Of a stretch of DNA of 64,000 nt, positions 35,394-46,086 are shown piece by piece (the first letter of the stretch is position 1; each line of letters starts with the position of its first letter). The notes under the pieces are model-generated. The model worked only from the letters and a program-made list of their open reading frames with translations. It searched no databases and had not been told where the DNA came from. A program made the position numbers and the translations under genes. The DNA is from Bimuria novae-zelandiae CBS 107.79 (Eukaryota > Ascomycota > Dothideomycetes > Pleosporales > Didymosphaeriaceae). The stretch is from NCBI GenBank assembly GCA_010015655.1, contig ML976725.1:305567-369566 (forward strand), in the 5' to 3' direction.

Positions 35394-35657
35394 TTAGGCC
35401 TATATTTCTAAAAGTAGTTAAAATTTATTGAAACCTAGTAAGGTAGCTGGTCTTGAAAAGTTAAAGGTTAGTCCTTAAGCAAGAGTAGTACTAGGGGTCT
35501 GTTCGGTGCGCAGCGTCTGAAAAGTCGTTTTTTCTGATTTGTGGCGTACAGGGGGGCATTGTAAGGTTTGTGCTAGGTAAAATTACCGCCTGTTTAGAAT
35601 CTAACGGTCCTGTTTGGTACACGTAAATTATTAGTCGTCAGATATCCGTGCGGCTAT

Positions 35658-36569
35658 TTGTCAGACCTTGTACGTACCCTGTATGACCATGCTGTTGCTA
35701 TTACTATTATTAACATGTCGGAGCCAGCGCCCTCGCCAGTATCGCCGCCGTCGCTAATATTGTCTGCGCCTACTACTCTGACTATTGATCCTTGTAGGCG
35801 TGTTGCGGAGCTCGCCGGCGAGGTTAAAACGAGTACGCCGTCGCCATCTCGCTCACCGTCGCTGGCTATTTGTACAAGCCTGCGGGCCTTATGGTCTCCT
35901 GTAATGCTTTAAGCTCTGCTGAGCACGCTCGTTGCCAAAGCGATCGACGAGGGCATGCGAGCTGATAGTGGATACAAACCGCAGGTGTGGGTCGCTGTTG
36001 TGGAGGCTGTCAACTAAGCTGCTGGGGTTGAGGGACTGATGGATAAGAAAAAGTGTGCAAACAAGCACGACGCCTGTAAGGAGGACTGGAAATAGTAGAT
36101 AGCACTTACCTTATTGTTGGGCTTTGCTTAGGACAGTGATGGTTATGTTGTCGCCGATAGCCAGGCTATCCAGGACTACGTGGCAGCTCACCCAAGGGCC
36201 GCGAAGTTTCTGAAGAGACCTATACAGTTTCCAGAACTCTATCGACAGCTATTTACAGGTGTATTGGCGACAGGCGAATCAGCAATGACTATTGAGTCGT
36301 TGCTAATTGATGATGCTAGAGCGCCGGCAAGGTCGATTAAGAGGGATTCTACAGCCGTGTCTTGGTCGTGGCAGTTAGTGGCACCGTCGGAGAGCGACGA
36401 TTCTTCTGGTGTGTCGCGTCGCAAGCGATTGGGCACCTCGTCGTCGCTCCCTCGCCATATAGAGAAGCGTGGCAAAAAGGGTACTAGTATGGATCGATTC
36501 GGGCAGCACATGGCCAGGATCGCCGACGAGCTCCATGGGCTCGTAGAATCACTAAACAAGAAGAATTAG
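35658..36569 (+). pseudogene. Harbinger Myb/SANT-like DNA-binding protein, broken
   Basis: Reading from ATG 35658 (or the internal ATG 35715), the frame holds a Pro/Ser-rich start, a stop at 35910-35912 (TAA), then KAIDEGMRADSGYKPQVW, the helical start of a Myb/SANT-like domain, with further TAA/TAG codons near 36016, 36094 and 36130. It then runs open from 36180 to 36569 with AAHPRAAKFLKRPIQFPELY and GVLATGESA, family-typical sequence. The C-terminal part is Ser-rich and basic. The same frame is kept throughout and every stop can arise from CAA, CAG or TGG by one or two transitions, so this is a RIP-damaged gene. Confidence 0.75.
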
Positions 36570-37429
36570 AAAGATGCTATCGCTGAGTTCACAAGCACTT
36601 ACTAGGTTCTTAATGTCGCCATGTAGCTTGCTATTGTCGATATTCTTAGTAATAAGGCTGCTGCTATAACCTTCCTGGCTCTCTGCTTGCGACCTCTTTA
36701 AAAGAGGTAGGTTCTTATGCAACTGTGTATACTATTAGCGACTGGAAAACTAGAGTATTAGGACTTCTCGCACCTCTGCGATATAGTAGACTGGGAGGGC
36801 GATGGCGAGTTGGCGTTGAAAAATAGTGTATGAGTATATAGGTGGACTATTTGCTAGTAATCTCAGTGTATTGAGGCGCAACACCATGCCAAGGATCGCG
36901 ATATTGTGAGCGCTCTCACTAGCGCTCTCACTAGCGCCGTTTTTTTTTTGAGTGAACTCCTCTGAGTCTGGCCCTGACTGCTAGGCTATACATGCCTAGT
37001 CTCCTACGGAGACTCGTACTTCACTAGGATACTACGTTTTGTATGGAAGAGTGGTAGTCCTGCTGAATTTGGTGTCACTAGCTTAGACTGAGTTACATAC
37101 TCGTTTAGTAAAGCCTTAACTATATCTTAGTTCTACACAAAAACGCGCCCGCCTCACTGACCTAAGCTTATAAACTTAATTAGGTAGTAGCTCTCTCTTA
37201 CAGTCTCCTACAGCACCGTCCTGCAACACTACTAATATTAATACTGTTTGTAATATATCGCTATAACCCGCGATAACGATCTCACATAGCCTGCGCAAGT
37301 TAATCCTAGAACATACTTATACTAGTACTTATATAGCGCAGATCCTTAATATTCTCCGCGTCGCGCTACCTCTACTCGCTCTCCTTATCGTCGTACGGAT
37401 CTAGCAGATCAAAATCCTTATCAACAGAA

Positions 37430-38466
37430 TATTAAGTGTTAATAAAGTTGTAGACACCAGCGAGGGCAAATACGAGCTTTATCTAAGTCTAAATATTAAA
37501 CTTATGCGGGCGATTAAATATTCTCTAGCAACGTTTAAATACTCTAAATACTTTCTCTACGCTATTACGTAGCGATAAGTAGTAATAGTTAAATAACTCT
37601 TTTCTTATTTCTAGTTTGCAATAAGCAGCCTTAATCTCCCTTAAGTAGTACTAAGTGCCGCGGTAAGGCGTTAATAGCATCTCTAAGTTTACATAGCCTG
37701 CGTCTGCTAAGAAATATTTACTAGGTGGTACTCTAAAGCCCTTGGTAATAGCATCGCGGAGAACCCGACTGTCGTGGGCACTGCCCTCCCACCCAGGTAA
37801 AATGTATAGGAAGTTCAGATCAAAATCGACGACTGCTAATACGTTCTGCGATAGTACACCATGCCGATTTCTGTATCGCTTTTGCTCTCGAGCTGGCACG
37901 TACATCTTGAAATGAGATCCGTCGAGCGCGCCCACACAGTCCTTGAAGTACGGATATCGCTTGGGCTCATACTTGATTGCATCTGGCGTATCCTCCGCTG
38001 GCGATTTGACGTACGCCTGATACAAGCGCAGCATGGCGTTCAACACCTCATGGAAAGTGGCGCTGATAGTACTCATTGAGTGGCCGCATCGATATTTGGT
38101 GTTTCTCCAGGACGCGCCCTGGCCGCAGATGTATAAAAAGGTGAGTACTTTCTCCTCAACAGTAATTAAGTTGCCATCGACAACGAGCTGATTGTCTCGT
38201 AGGTATACTACGAGAGCCTCGAACGTACTTTTCCGTAATCGCGATTCGTCGAACAGTCGAGCAGGCCTGCTTATACAGTCCTCCACCCACTGCTGGCCGC
38301 GCACCTTATCGGATGAGATTTCTTGAACGCCTGATGGCTCCTCATAGCTCTCCGCCAATAGAGCAACGCTCGCAGTAACAGCTCTCAGAGTTGCTGCGAG
38401 AGCAACAACTATATGAGGTTCGAGGTCTGGCATGGCGACTGCCCGGGCAAGCTCAACACCATACAA
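37430..38466 (-). pseudogene. Harbinger DDE transposase, 3' part broken
   Basis: An intact 271-codon frame runs 38466-37651. It includes the helical N-terminal domain (LTFLYICGQGASWRNTKYR), the first catalytic aspartate in CVGALDGSHFKMYVPA, GWEGSAHDSRVLRDA and the second aspartate in YFLADAGY. A TAG stop follows TPYRGT. The same frame then continues with SLRNSVEKVFRVFKRC, containing the expected catalytic glutamate, and ALAGVYNFINT, separated by further TAG and TAA codons. The protein is of the HARBI1 type (DDE_4-like endonuclease). The break points fit G-to-A changes in TGG or C-to-T in CAG. The upstream start is uncertain. Confidence 0.82.
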
Positions 38467-38806
38467 AGGCAGCGCGACAAGGATTCCACAGAGATCGGAG
38501 GCTCAGCGCCGGTGCTCCGAGAGCTACAGCGACAGCGTCTGAAAATCGTCTGCTGGTCGAGAGCAGCATACAATTTTCAGACGCTGTCTTATGAGCTAGC
38601 AGGGTGCTGTAAGCCCTAGCCAGGGATTATTCTGCGCTTGTATGGATGTAAAATTACGTGGCGTTCAGAAGAAAAAGACACTGACTGAAGCAGCGTCTTA
38701 TTAGAAACGTTACCGAACACGACCCTCAATTTCTGAAAATTTTGGCTTACTTAGCGTCTTTTCAGACGTTTTGGCTGAAAAGTTGGGCGCACCGAACAGA
38801 CCCTAG

Positions 38807-39030
38807 GTAGGAAAGAAGTATTAATATCTTACTCTTATTAATAGGGGCGTTAGTATTAAAGTTATAAGATATTAAATTAACAAAAGCCTAAGTTAAACCA
38901 AAATAATAGATTAATAAATAGGTTAAACACAAAGATAGAGGTCTACCTTTAAGTTCCTATATACAAGCACCGTCCTATAAATCCTAGAGTTCTATTAGTC
39001 CTAGAGTCCCAGATACCCCGCTCCTCGTTA
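38807..39030. other. TA-rich interval
   Basis: TA-rich sequence continuing the pre-insertion context of the Harbinger element. No coding frame. Confidence 0.45.
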
Positions 39031-39448
39031 TGTTGGATCCTAACAGTATCAGTCGGAGACGCTGTGCAGTTAGCGGCAGTTGTCACCACAAACCCGGGTT
39101 CCTCGTAAGACATGAGCTGTTAGGACTCTAGGCGCCGGGCGCTAGGAGACCTCACATGTAATTGATGTTAACCAGTGATGCGCCACGAAGGCAGCAGTCA
39201 CGTGACTTGATCAGAGTGATCAATAGCCTTGGCACACTGAGCACACTGAGCAGGTCGCATACCGATCACTGAGCCGCGTTTGATCAGGATTGATCAGTGT
39301 GATCAATCCCTTGATCACATCTAGTATATAGGAGCTCGAAGATGGACTTCTATCTTCGTGTTCAACCTGTTTACCAATCTATTGTTTGGATTGACTCAGG
39401 CTCTTGTTGATTTGAATTGACGCACCTCAATTCGATACCAACGCCCCA
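39031..39448 (+). repeat. probable solo LTR of another family
   Basis: The stretch begins tgttggatcctaacag and ends near attcgataccaac. It contains a TATA-like tatatagg near 39327, followed by the tract tcttcgtgttcaacctg. This layout is typical of retrotransposon LTRs with a promoter and start site. No target duplication is evident, and no second copy is in the window, so the ends are tentative. Confidence 0.35.
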
Positions 39449-39994
39449 TTGATCAGCGCGCGCTATTAATATCCCTATCCTGCCTTACAGTACTCTTACC
39501 CGAGAACCAACCCTAGCACTTTTGGGACGAGCTACCCCGAAGGGACTTAACATGAGCTTTCTCTACCGTAATCTATCCTAGATCCGACAGGTAGGCGAAT
39601 CCTAAGCGTTTCTATGGTGTGTATGATTGGATCGCTTCGTGTTCACTGGGCTTAGCCCAGTGTCTTCGTAAGATTGGTGCAGCGCCCCCCGATTCTAGAA
39701 CCCCTGTCCTCTGTCGAAAGTAATTCAACACACTCGTTTCGCGATTGGCCCTTACCGGACCCGTACGCCTTACGGGTGCACATATAAGACCCTAATCCAT
39801 GCCAGCGTCGCCGTTAAAGCCCTCCAACAACACTTGACAATTCACACGGTCTCACGGGCCCCTGAAATCCCATGCCGATATAGATCCTATTTCATCTTCC
39901 ACATTCCTCATTCCGCTATTTTGGATCAGGCATGCCTGCGGAAGCCTTGTTAAAACACCACCAAAGCGATCGATAGATCCATACTTTGGTCTGA
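39449..39994. other. interval upstream of decayed paralogue exon
   Basis: About 550 bp of ordinary composition. A TATA-like catataag occurs at about 39781-39788, some 210 bp before the decayed exon, and could be the old promoter. No other gene is recognised. Confidence 0.35.
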
Positions 39995-40105
39995 ATGGCT
40001 ATATCTCGATCGAAGTAATCGCGACACTCGTAATCGGTGGCCCATCACTGATTATCGCCTTCCTGGCATGGTGGGAAGCAAGAACACGCCTTCGAGTACA
40101 AACAG
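39995..40105 (+). pseudogene. decayed first exon, paralogue of the small membrane protein at 17755
   Basis: Codons read IEVIATLVIGGPSLIIAFL then WWEARTRLR, parallel to the gene at 17755. The exon ends at a GTAAAC donor in the same phase (one leftover G). The shared ATGGCTAT start is followed here by one base fewer than in the other copy, so the ATG is out of frame with the membrane helix. No in-frame ATG is seen close upstream. The expected second exon is missing: LINE sequence begins within about 50 bp of the donor. It is likely a broken gene, though an upstream in-frame start cannot be excluded. Confidence 0.6.
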
Positions 40106-40139
40106 GTAAACAGTGCCACTTCGTACTCTCTTAACGTCG

Positions 40140-43100
40140 ATCAACAAAGAGGGACGGCAGGAAGGCGGCACCTTGGTGGACAGACGAGTGCGCTGACGCC
40201 AGGCGCCTGCACCTTGAGTCTAGACGGGGCCACATAGGCACCCAGACCCCAGAGACTCGCAGCTTTCTGACCATAGTAAGAAAGGCTAAGAGACAATACT
40301 AGCAACATACTATTAATAGCGCAAAGGAGGACTCCGACCTCTTTTAAATTATAGGCTAGCACAAGCTAGAGCTAACAAGACTAGACCCGCCGCTGGCCTA
40401 CGAGGGGCGCTATATTACTAACCCGCAGGAGAAAGCAGAGACGCTTAGACAAGCGATACTTTGCCATTTCGACAATAGCAATAACCTACTAGAGGCTCTA
40501 GAACCTAACGTCTAAGGATCGCAAGGCTATTACGCCCTCCCCTAGGACCTATACCTTTCCCCTAAAGAGGTTAAGCGTAATATAATAAGAGTCTTAAGCA
40601 CCTTACCTAGCATAGATAAGATTACTATCCGCATGCTTACTGCATGCTAGCACTATATCTAGACGTATCTTACTAGCCTATACTGGCGCTATCTGGCCCT
40701 TAGCTACTTCCCCCACGCGTGGAGGGTCGCAGAGGTCGTCATGATACCTAAGATAGGCAAAAAGGACAAATCCTCCCCTAGATTATAGAGACCTATCGCC
40801 CTGCTATCCTGCCTTGGCAAGGGCCTAGAGAGAATCTTAGTAAGGAGATTTGCTAGCACTGCCATGGCACACGGCATACTGAGCCCCTAACACGGGGGGG
40901 CTCTCCCTAAGAGATCAGCCATGGACCTAGTAGCCGCCTTCACACATAACGTGGAGGACGCCTTCTCCAACGGCCAGCACGTCACTATAGTCACTATAGA
41001 CGTCTAAGGCGCCTTTAACGCACTTCTTAAAAATTAACTTCTACACAGGATAAAAGCCTAAGGATAGCATAATAGCGCCCTCCTAATTATAAAAAACTTC
41101 CTCCAGGACCGTCGCGTCCAAGTGCGATTAGGAGAAGCCACTATAGCGCCCCACCTAGTATAGTGCGGGACGCCGCAGGGCTCACCACTATTACTAGTGC
41201 TGTACACACTTTATCTGGCAGAGCTACTTTAGCAAGACCCTACCAGGCGCTTTAGGTACGCAGACAATATCTGCCTCTATAAGCAATCCTACTCCCTAGA
41301 CTAGAACGTGGAAATGCTGGCAGAAGATATAGGCGCTATAAATTCCTGGGGAGACGCTAATCACGTAGCATTTGCCCTAAAGAAACTCGAAATAATACAC
41401 CTAACTAAGTAGAAAAGTGACTATTTACCACCTATCTAGATTAACAATTAGCTTATCCTTTAACCTACACTACTAGACAAGGCGCTACGCTAGCTAGGTA
41501 TTTACTTTAATAGAAAGCTTAATTTTAAAACACACGTTATTACCCGCGTAGCTAAAGGACGCGTAGTTACACAGCACATCCGTAGCCTTACTAGGATCTA
41601 GCATGGCCCACCAGCTAGCTCACTGCGCAAAGTAGTAATCTCATGCGTACTGCCACGCCTACTATATAGAAACGAGGCCTGGTATAGAGGGCGCACGAAG
41701 CCCCCTAAGATTATAGGAGCTACGCAGAACCAAAAGGTTAGCACACGACTCGGGTGGCATATCGCCGCCCTAGAAAAGGCCCTTACGATAGCAGTTAGAG
41801 GCGTTGTCCCCGCCTACCGCACCACGCCCACTGCCACGCTATATAAAGACGCAGGCATTCCCTTAGTAGCTACAGCGCTTAAAGAGTGCAAGGCAAGGTT
41901 TGCTATACGCCTACACTACGTTAATAAAGGTTACCCGCTTATAGCGCGCACGCGACTAACCGTAGCATATAGAGGAAGAGGCGCTAGACGCCCGCAGCGC
42001 CTACATATAAAAGTTTAACTACTCGCACAGCTATTCGCACTAGTACCCCGCCCTATACTACTATAACCGCACTATTCTAACTAGTGCCGAATAGATCCTA
42101 TAAATAATAAGCCTAAAAAGCTCGCTACTAAAGAATTTAAACAATAGTAGACAAGCCTGCCTACCGAGATAATTATAGTGTTCTTAGACAGCTCGGAACA
42201 GCGCATAGAAAACGGCGAGCGCCACGTAACCTATAGATACGCTGTGTACTAGGGCCAGAGTCTGCTGTACACAGGCAAAGGCTCCCTTAACACGCGGGCC
42301 CACGTCTTTAACGCAGAAGTAGTAGGGGCCTAGAGAGGTCTTTAACACGTGCTACAGACTTAGGCGCACCGCCTAAGCCAGATCTAGATATGTGTAGACA
42401 GCACATTAGTTATCTAGGGTATTAGGGGAGACCCCGCGCCGTTATTCTAGTAGGCCTTTATACGCTACTAGGAAGCCATGGACACCTAGGATATTTAAAT
42501 CTAATAGTTACTAGGCTACATGGGCATTAAAGGCAATAAGCTAGCTAATTAGCTAGCAGATAAGGTAGCTAAGGACCTACGTCTACCCACAGGGAAGGTA
42601 GCTAACCCTATAATATTAGGTCTACGATCTGATGCGCGCGCATATATACGCGCTATATAACAAGAGTAGTAGCACACACGTACACCAAATCTCTCTATAT
42701 GGTATAACTAGTAGGGCCTAGCATACACCCCCTCCAGGCAACCGCCGGAGCTGGAGCTCACACGCCCCGCCCTGGCCAAGCTCCTATCCATGAGGACAAG
42801 ACACGGCAACTACGCCTGGTACTATAGGAAGTTTAAGCATGATGAGGAGACCCTCACGTGCACCTGTGGAGCAGACCTGGCCCTGGACTATATTGTACAC
42901 TGCCCACGGACAGTGCGACGCTTTAACTATTAGCCGCAACGCCTAACACATCCCCTAATAGATACTAGAGAAGGAATATAGTACCTTAGGGCGCTAACCC
43001 TAGGAGAATACGCAACCCTTCTTACACTTAGTATTAATAATAGCACACGTTAGTAAGTAACTAGCTAACTATGTTATAGGCGAGCGGACGCAAACCCTTG

Positions 43101-43465
43101 CTTTAGGCGAAGTAAATACGCTACCTGCTTATAACTTGCTAGGGTATTTACTATATAAGACTTAGCTTTCTCTTTTGTATACCTATATGCGTGTATATAT
43201 TTTTCCTTACCTCTAATAAGTCTTGGCATGCTTCTGTACAGGACTGGGGGCAGCTAGAAGGCCACCCCTTTTCCTACTATTGTCACACAAAGGCTAGATT
43301 AAACAGCTGAGTCGCCCCTATCTAGAGAGGGACAGCAGCAAGAGAGGCCGCTCCTATAGCAGCGGTAGCACTAGCATGAGTGGCCCTTACTAAGTGCAGG
43401 GCACGTCTACATACCCCCTGGGAGGTTACATAGGACGTAAAACCAATACTACTACTACTACTTAT
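40140..43465 (+). mobile_element. 5'-truncated Tad-like non-LTR retrotransposon (LINE), degenerate
   Basis: The left end enters in the linker downstream of the endonuclease: codons from 40162 read KAAPWWTDECADARR. The endonuclease domain itself is absent, so the copy is 5'-truncated. Reverse-transcriptase motifs follow: GGALPKRSAMDLVAAFTHNV (about 40897), TIVTIDV-stop-GAFNALL, CGTPQGSPL (about 41165) and RYADNIC (about 41256), where N replaces the second D of the YADD box. Around 42170-42600 an RNase H-like domain is recognisable (DSSEQRIENG, YTGKGSL). CTCGADLALDYIVHCP near 42860 is the C-terminal zinc-binding motif. TAA/TAG codons are frequent throughout, but the first 200 bp are lightly affected. 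The 3' end is near the ACT repeat at about 43450. Confidence 0.85.
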
Positions 43466-43560
43466 TAAGCTATTAAGCTTTTATTAAGCTTTTTAATTAA
43501 GCTAACTCTAAAACTTTTATTAAGCTAATTAAAGCTAAGCCTTAGAGTACTTATTATAAG
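43448..43560. repeat. low-complexity (ACT)n and TTAAGCT repeats at the LINE 3' end
   Basis: A run of tactactactactac is followed by several copies of attaagct with variable T tracts. Short tandem tails are common at LINE 3' ends, so this likely marks the end of the LINE plus adjacent simple sequence. Confidence 0.6.
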
Positions 43561-46086
43561 CCTTAAGCCAAGCCGACTGCTAAGGCTTAATTGGCTTGAT
43601 TGTTAGCAACTATGCCCCATAACCACCACCGTGGAAACGGTCAAGTATTGGAAGCTTATAGCTTCAGCCTAACCACCCATACAGCCAGTTATGTAACCTA
43701 CATTACTTAAGCATCAACCTTCTCATGTCCAAGAACCAATTCTGAGTCAATTTTGCATAGAAGTGCCCATTGCGGATCTCAGAACTTATGCCAAACCAAT
43801 GTTCGTTCTAACAAAGAAGACTAGTGCCAACAACGCACGGGCACAGTCGATCCTTCACAATTTGCGCGATCCGCATGTTCTGGGTCGTCTTCAGACTTCG
43901 CTTCTGGTTTGCTTTCTGTTTGGAGTCATATTAATAAGACGACCGAGAATGAATTCCAAAGACAGACGAATAAAACGGATGAGCCGTACCATTATCTGAT
44001 CAAGATTGAAGATTTCGTATTCTACTCCCATTGCGCCGATCTTGAGCGTTGATTTCGCCACCATATCCAGGCGATGTCCAACCATTCTTTGACCGACCAA
44101 AACAAAATTGCATGGAATACACGGATTGGCCGTTGGAGCAAAAATTTCACACTCCAAAAGGCCAAACGTCTTGGTGTAAAGAAGACTACGATCCCGGAGA
44201 AAGAAAGAAAGGGGTCGCCTTATGGACTGGGATTGGCCAGGCGTTTGACTGGGTAATTAAGGCAGCCACACGTGGCTTGAAAGTTTCGCATAGATATCTA
44301 TCCTCCTTCTGGTAGATGTGTGAATGGTTTTATCATATCGAAGTAGCCTGTAAAGTCACGACGATGGTCGAAGTCTGGATCCCAGAATGCACGGTGGCCC
44401 CGCCTCAAAGAATGTGTCCCAGCTTAAGGGTTGATTTCGGTGATGCTTTACCCAGCATAGCCGGTGATATTCGCTCTCGGAAAGAATTAGGTAGGCAAGT
44501 CCGAAGTGGATTGCGCCCGCCTGCGCATTTGTCCCTCGCTCCGTCGCAAGATAAGCCGGGATCTAGATACTGAATTGGCCTAGAAAAACTAGTGTGAATG
44601 AGAGACTTGTAGTGTACCAATAAAGCGAGCCTGCTTCCTTGCACCGCAGGAGGCGCCTGTTCATAAGGCGGTCAACCGCATGTAAAATCGCGCTCCCGAA
44701 GAAGGGAGTGCTTCCACAGAGCAGTGTTACTGAAGTATTGGCGTCTACGAAAGGGTTGCAGTGAACGATGGCTACCGCTATGGCCGAGAAAAGGCAGTAT
44801 GTGACGAATCTGCTCTTTGTCAAGGGTGGTCCGGATCGTTAGTGAGGCATTACGGGAGGAAGTTGTCCCCGGTAAATTCGAGCGTTGATGATAGCAGGAG
44901 GCCTGGAGTTGAAGGATGTGTGGTGGGGAATTTGGGGAACCGTTGCCGTGGTTGGGGAGAGAATTGTCGTTTCCAAATGCAGCCATACGACGTCACCAGT
45001 CACAACAAAAGTGTCCACGATCTAGCACCCCCTATATGCCCAATTAAACATCATATCATCGTAACGATACGATCCCACCTTTTCGAAATAGTTCACGGTT
45101 ATGTTGCTTAATATTTCTTTCAGTTTATTGATGGTAACGTGATGATATGCTGAATATCACTTCAGGGGAAGCCGACTATCCTAAGCTGGCAGTTCTAGAG
45201 CGCTTACTTAACGCTGTAGCGGCTTTAACAGGCGACTAATCCATAGCCAGTGTTATTTGTAATAACTCTGATCTGTTGGATGGATTGAGCGTTACTAAAT
45301 GCTTATTACCGCATCGCATACTTATAGCTTGATGCCTCTTACGCGATTACGTTCTATTCCCTTGAATAAAAATATTCAGAAGCAGAAACAAGTGTCTTTG
45401 AAATTCAAGCCAGGTGAAAGTGGCCGAAAAAATGTTGAATTGGAATGGGTAAAATTCAGTGAGTCCTACTCGGCTACCTCCAGCAGCCTACTTGCCTTAC
45501 AGTACGTTGCTACTTGATACTGCACAAAATAATCAGCATGTACGTTTCTGAGGTTCTCTTTCGCAAGTGACGCCCAGACTTTCGAACTGCTACTTTTCAA
45601 CGAAATCCAATGCTAGCCAAGCGCTCAGCACTAGTGTAGACGGATTCTTAGAGGCTTACAAGGTTACTCGCATTTTTTGCGCCTAGGAAGGTAAAGTTTC
45701 ACCGGAATTTCATGATAGCTAAGGTTTTGAAATTTTCCATAAACAACCCTGTGGTTCCTCTTGTCATGTAGTCAGAGTTATTGAGGTTCACGAATTGAAC
45801 GGGCACTGCTCGAGTAATGTGGTTACGTTAAGCCGTTGTCGTGCGCATATCGCACGAGAGGCCTAGCGCGGCGCGGTACTAGTCTAAGCTATTTATTTAT
45901 ATAGTAGAGATCGAACCGCTTTGCATGGAGACCAATTCTCTCTTTCACTCACAACATTAACCACTATGAGAAGTGCGTTAGTCCACGCGTTCATTTTTAG
46001 AGCGCGCTTGATTGACCTCGGGAACTTCTTTCATTGTCAATTCCCAGCTTTTTGAGTCCTGTCACACCTCGGTTATCTCCACAACA
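43561..46086. other. 2.5-kb region without a confident gene
   Basis: Composition returns to near normal. Short frames exist on both strands. The most suggestive is on the minus strand at 44823-44575, with hydrophobic segments (CLFSAIAVAIVH; SLSFTLVFLGQF), preceded in a different frame by an ATG at 44986. No convincing splice joins them, so I do not call a gene. The upstream region of the gene at 46087 holds ctatttatttatatag near 45890, a possible TATA region. Confidence 0.4.

Larger units (their letters stand above)
35495..38803. mobile_element. PIF/Harbinger DNA transposon, 3.31 kb
   Basis: Terminal inverted repeats share GGGTCTGTTCGGTGCGC (left 35495-35511; right, inverted, 38787-38803). 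A 3-bp duplication TAG flanks them at 35492-35494 and 38804-38806, as expected for this superfamily. The element carries the two usual genes in convergent orientation: a Myb/SANT-like protein on plus and a DDE transposase on minus. Sub-terminal regions also share tctgaaaag motifs. Composition is much less TA-rich than in the neighbouring Gypsy element except between about 36600 and 37660. Confidence 0.92.

Noticed and set aside
44575..44986. Possible small membrane protein on the minus strand in two frames
   Set aside because: No donor/acceptor pair joins the ATG-bearing frame with the hydrophobic frame, and no homologous pattern is recognised.
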